Positions 60,860 through 64,000 of a DNA stretch of 64,000 nt are shown here, piece by piece; the stretch's first letter is position 1; every line of letters begins with the position of its first letter. The stretch comes from Strobilurus pachycystidiatus (Eukaryota; Basidiomycota; Agaricomycetes; Agaricales; Physalacriaceae): NCBI GenBank assembly GCA_019915135.1, contig JAHLMK010000007.1, positions 62,001 to 126,000 of the forward strand. Direction: 5' to 3'. The translations under genes and the position numbers were made by a program. The notes below the pieces were generated by a model. That model worked only from the letters and a program-made list of their open reading frames with translations. It was not told where the DNA came from and searched no databases.

Positions 60860-61160
60860 AGGCAAGCAAAGCCAAATCGTTACACTGCCACCGACCATCA
60901 TCTTCGAATTCTGGTTGCTTGACCCTGCTATGATGAGTTTTATCTGCCTTAGTTCCTGCGTTGCTTGCAGCAGGGCCTCCTAATTGTCGCATCAACATCG
61001 CTGGTTCCTCTCGCTGCGTCTTTGTCCACGAATTTTCCCTCCAGGAAGAGAACCGTTCAACAAGCACGTGTCATGTTGAGCTTTCGACGGCAATACCCGC
61101 CTGTATTCTGCTCTCAGCAGTCATAACCAGAGTCCAGCACCGCCCTCGACCTGATCATAA
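60860..61160 (-). pseudogene. Remnant of a fourth kinase copy (C-terminal end)
   Basis: The minus strand encodes a peptide related to the C-terminus of kinase copy 1: ERFSSWREN.., then AASNAGTKADKTHHSRVKQP and EFEDDG, against ERFLKGEFV.., AASNARIEADQNHQSRAKEP and EIVEDD in copy 1. The similarity extends at DNA level toward 61160 (CCGCCCTC..CC..ATGAT segment of the catalytic region) and is then lost. No start or catalytic core remains. Confidence 0.65.
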
Positions 61161-61177
61161 TCATACCACTTGTTGTG

Positions 61178-62312
61178 CTACGGGCTTCCCTCGTATTTTT
61201 CTCTCATGGCCTCCTGGTCAAGTCTTCTTCTGTCCGAAGCCCTCTTCGCCTTTCTCGTGACCTCTTGCATGAGCCCTGTCCTTTGCCCTTCTCGCCCTCT
61301 TCCTCCTCCTCGCCCTCCACCGCTTCGCCCTCCTCTGGTACCTCGTCCTCCTCCGCCCCGGCTTTCCTGTTCTTCCCTTTCTCCCCAATGGCTGCCTCCA
61401 TCATCTCCCGGACCCCGTCTTTCACTTCCTGTCGTTCCACCACCACCTCGTGCGGCGTTTATTTTGTAGGCTTCAGGTCCGATGCCTTGTCCGCGTCCTA
61501 CGCTGCTGCTTCCTGCGGCGCGTACATCGTTGATCCTAGTATCTCCGCCACTGTCTGCGGCCCGAATTCCTCCAACGCCATCAACAGGGTTCACATTGAT
61601 CCCCCTCGACGACCCGGTAGCCGTGCTCCCATAATGGAGTGAGCGATGCGGCGAATGGTTTTCCGCTCTGCGCTCAGCTGCGCGTTCCCCATGTGGCATG
61701 GGTTCGCGCAGTGACACTGCACCACTCGATCCGCCTGCATAGGTCTTTTCGCCTCTAACAAAAGTTTTACGGTGGTTGTCGACACTCTTCTTGCCTCCTT
61801 CTTCCTCATTGCTCTTCGGCTCGTCGGTTTCATCTTCTGAGTCGTCGAAGTCGGATTCAGAAGCGGACTGGTGATAACGTGCTGGTACAATGCCATCTTG
61901 TGTGAAGTGTCCCACTTTCCTGATTGGGGGGCTGGTCGCCGGTTGTGACTTTGCGTCGAGGAGGCGAGTCGTCAATCTCTTTTCATCAATGTCGGGGAAA
62001 AAATTGAGGATCCAGTTGTGAACCGGTTGAAGGTCCTGTTCGGTGAGGGGTTGCGCGATATCTTGATGAGCACGCTCGACAATCTTCGATGCGGCGGAAT
62101 TCTAGAACGGATCATCAATTCAGAAGCTATGAGGACATAGTTGAACGTACCTGGACGCCTACCCGCTCGGGGACGGATCTTGAGGATGTTGCGCCGGCTA
62201 GGTTGGTCTGTCTCGATATTAGGACACTTTATGGCTGGCGAGCGTAAGTTTCACTGACTGGTTGTTGGAAAATGTTTCGAGCGCCTGCGCTTGGTGTGGA
62301 AGAGGTAGTCAT
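61178..62312 (-). CDS. RGG-rich hypothetical protein
   Basis: Three exons, complement(join(61178..62101, 62151..62207, 62259..62312)), 344 aa; both introns are about 50 bp and phase 0, the first with a CTAAT branch site. The N-terminal 90 residues (MTTSSTPSAGARNIFQQP; VPERVGVQNSAASKIVERAH; PLTEQDLQPVHNWILNFFPD) look folded and helical. The middle is acidic (SESDFDDSEDETDEPKSNEE). The end is Gly/Arg/Ser-rich with RGG-like repeats and a basic helix (MQEVTRKAKRASDRRRLDQE), features often seen in RNA-binding proteins. The family is not recognised. Upstream lies an 830-bp region shared with the divergent gene at 63142. Confidence 0.75.
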
Positions 62313-63141
62313 AGTGCGTGGCTGATGATCTGATTTGGGGATCGTGGGTGGGCACGGCTTGACAATTAGCGCACATTTATAACATTTTGATGAAAACGGT
62401 AGGTACGGTAGGTATTGAGCTGTCGTTCCTTCCTTCTCCGTTGTCTTTCTTCCTTTCTCAGTTGCATGTATTGTTCTCGAATGAGTCGAAACGCTACAGT
62501 ATCATTCCCCAAGCCAACCGAGCTCTTTCCGACACCGGGTGCATTGTTCGCGCTGGGCCACTGATAGTAACCCACAAGGGTTGCCTCAAAAGTTGAGATG
62601 TGCCTGACGTGGACCCACAAAGCAGAGGAATTGCCTTAGTTGGTGACACCTATTGTTCCGTACGCAGTTTCATGCTTCTCGTGCCGACGATGGAAGATGC
62701 AGTGAACATGCTGATACCGAAGTACTGTTACATGATTGCCTAACGGTGTAAGGCCAAGGACGGGCAAACGATTGTTGCGTGTTTAATGGAGATCAGCTCT
62801 TCCGCCGTCTGTCATTGGATCTAGGCAGGTGTGTTCGAAGGGACATTGCGGCGTGAGGATTTTGTCACACGTAAGGCATTCAGTTTTCTCCGACAGTCTG
62901 TGATGTCTCAGGCTCCAGAGACGCTCTTGTTCCATAACGTATACTCCTAGTGACGACCGGCCTCAGCAGTGTGTCCTGTGTTATTGTCCGCATATGAACA
63001 ATACACTGTCCCAAATCTGTATGTCTTGTTGTTATTAGTCTCATAAAACACCTGATCTCACCGAGACAGTCGCTATACTGTTTCTCCTCATCGTTCTTCG
63101 TCGCCTTCACCAGCTCTGCAAACATATTTCCCAACGGAACC
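62313..63141. other. Divergent intergenic region
   Basis: Separates the minus-strand gene starting at 62312 from the plus-strand gene starting at 63142. Small open frames at 62366-62620 and 62880-63143 (minus) have no homologue in the window and no intron support; I treat them as chance frames. No clear TATA box. Confidence 0.45.
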
Positions 63142-64000
63142 ATGTCTGGAAAATTGAGGAGTACGCTTCAACCAACAATGAATGCGTTGTTTTAATGTTT
63201 GGGCAGACAATCCTCCACAGCCGCAGGCTTCTGCTCGTCCTGGGCTTCAGAGTCTCCTTGATTGGCGACTTGAGCCCATCAGAGCCGAGATGCCTGGTGC
63301 ATACTCTGTATCGAAGTCAGTCGACGTGCCCGGGAAGTCCCCCAAGAAACGCACCAACTCGAGATACTCCACAACGGGCAATGCTCAAAAGGCGCGCAGA
63401 ATGAACCCGCTCTCATTGTCTCTAGACGCTGCTTTCCCTCCTCTTACACCGTCGGCTCTCGGGCACATAGAGCCAGAAACTTATACTTTCACTCGTCCCA
63501 AGTTGGGTACGCGTGCCCCCAAATATTTTGATCTTCACATGCACCCAAGCCTCGTCCTCGAGCGCACCACCGTTATCCCAGGGATTGTCGATGTCGCTGC
63601 GTCAATGTGCACTGCGGCCCTCCAAAGACGCCACGATCTCCCTGACATACCGGATGATTATCTTTACGGGGAAGTTGGCCGATCATTTCTCACAGAACAT
63701 TTTGAAGGAGGTGTCGGTGACGAACTGGGAGTACAGATCAGACACGCCGTTATCGAAAAGGCTGCCGCTGCACTTGTCTCCGTCCTCGTGTCACAACTTC
63801 CTTCCTGGCCACGTGCCAAGACCGAGAATCTCGCATTGAGGTTTCACCATAGCCTCAGAGGAGAGGGGAAGGCGAGGGCTGACGGTTTTCTCTATTTCGG
63901 CGCCGAGTTTCGTTCCTCTCTTCCTTCTGGGGACGATTTGGGGGAAGGAATCAAACTTGCAATCGAGCATGAACTGGATCCATTCATGGTGTGGGAGTAC
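63142..64000 (+). CDS. Unknown protein, 5' part (runs off the window)
   Basis: Two exons so far, join(63142..63160, 63207..>64000). The first is 19 nt (MSGKLR), then a 46-bp intron GTACGC...GGGCAG, then an uninterrupted frame to the window edge; 271 residues visible. The N-terminus is rich in Pro, Ser, Lys and Arg (PGKSPKKRTNSRYSTTG) and probably disordered. From about residue 110 the sequence looks globular: KYFDLHMHPSLVLERTTVIP, DDYLYGEVGRSFLTEHFEGG, IRHAVIEKAAAALVSVLVSQ and DGFLYFGAEFRSS. No family recognised. If the short first exon is wrong, the internal ATG at 63290 is the next candidate start. Confidence 0.75.

Noticed and set aside
61170..61642. Plus-strand Pro/Ser-rich frames of 99 and 155 codons
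   Set aside because: They are antisense to the Gly/Arg-rich tail of the gene at 61178-62312, and the low-complexity DNA keeps all frames open.

Overview
The window is nuclear DNA of a mushroom-forming basidiomycete (Agaricomycetes). The evidence is dense, short introns (about 43-60 bp, GT..AG) in almost every gene, protein families confined to these fungi (DUF6535 membrane proteins, DUF6698-type proteins, Plavaka transposase), and a genome rich in young local duplications and small DNA transposons. Species cannot be fixed from sequence alone. All exon models were built by hand from splice signals, reading phase and comparison of paralogues inside the window.

Layout. 1-10471 has no gene I can support. 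10472-11576 is a complete three-repeat Myb/SANT regulator. 11577-17447 is again gene-poor. From 17.4 to 45 kb lies an accessory block of three DUF6535 genes, all on the minus strand. Two have a convergent partner gene of unknown function on the plus strand (25891-27140, broken; 33187-34449, intact), with 3' ends 2-25 bp apart. A small HMG-box gene (21887-22594) sits between copies 1 and 2. Duplicated, decayed non-coding blocks link the modules.

The third DUF6535 gene is split by a complete 7274-bp Plavaka-type (CACTA-like) transposon at 37024-44297. It has 15-bp inverted ends, an AA target duplication and two intact genes: a 1310-aa transposase and a 458-aa DUF6698-like protein. Three non-autonomous elements are also present: a 391-bp TA-flanked MITE (17448-17838), a 139-bp MITE (24977-25115) and a 1042-bp element (45730-46771). 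The last two share the terminus AGGACCCC and make 8-bp target duplications, so they look like one family.

47-51 kb holds a tail-to-tail pair of paralogous single-pass membrane proteins; the minus-strand one is frameshifted. 51-61 kb holds three tandem minus-strand genes encoding a conserved N-terminal domain joined to an atypical protein kinase (HGD or HRD loop, DFD instead of DFG), plus remnants of a fourth copy and of a companion gene. The right end carries an RGG-rich small protein (61178-62312) and the 5' part of a divergent unknown gene (63142 to the edge).

Taken together this is a lineage-specific, fast-evolving region: tandem duplication makes gene families, transposons insert among them, and several copies are at different stages of decay. 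No complete metabolic pathway, rRNA, convincing tRNA or CRISPR array was seen.
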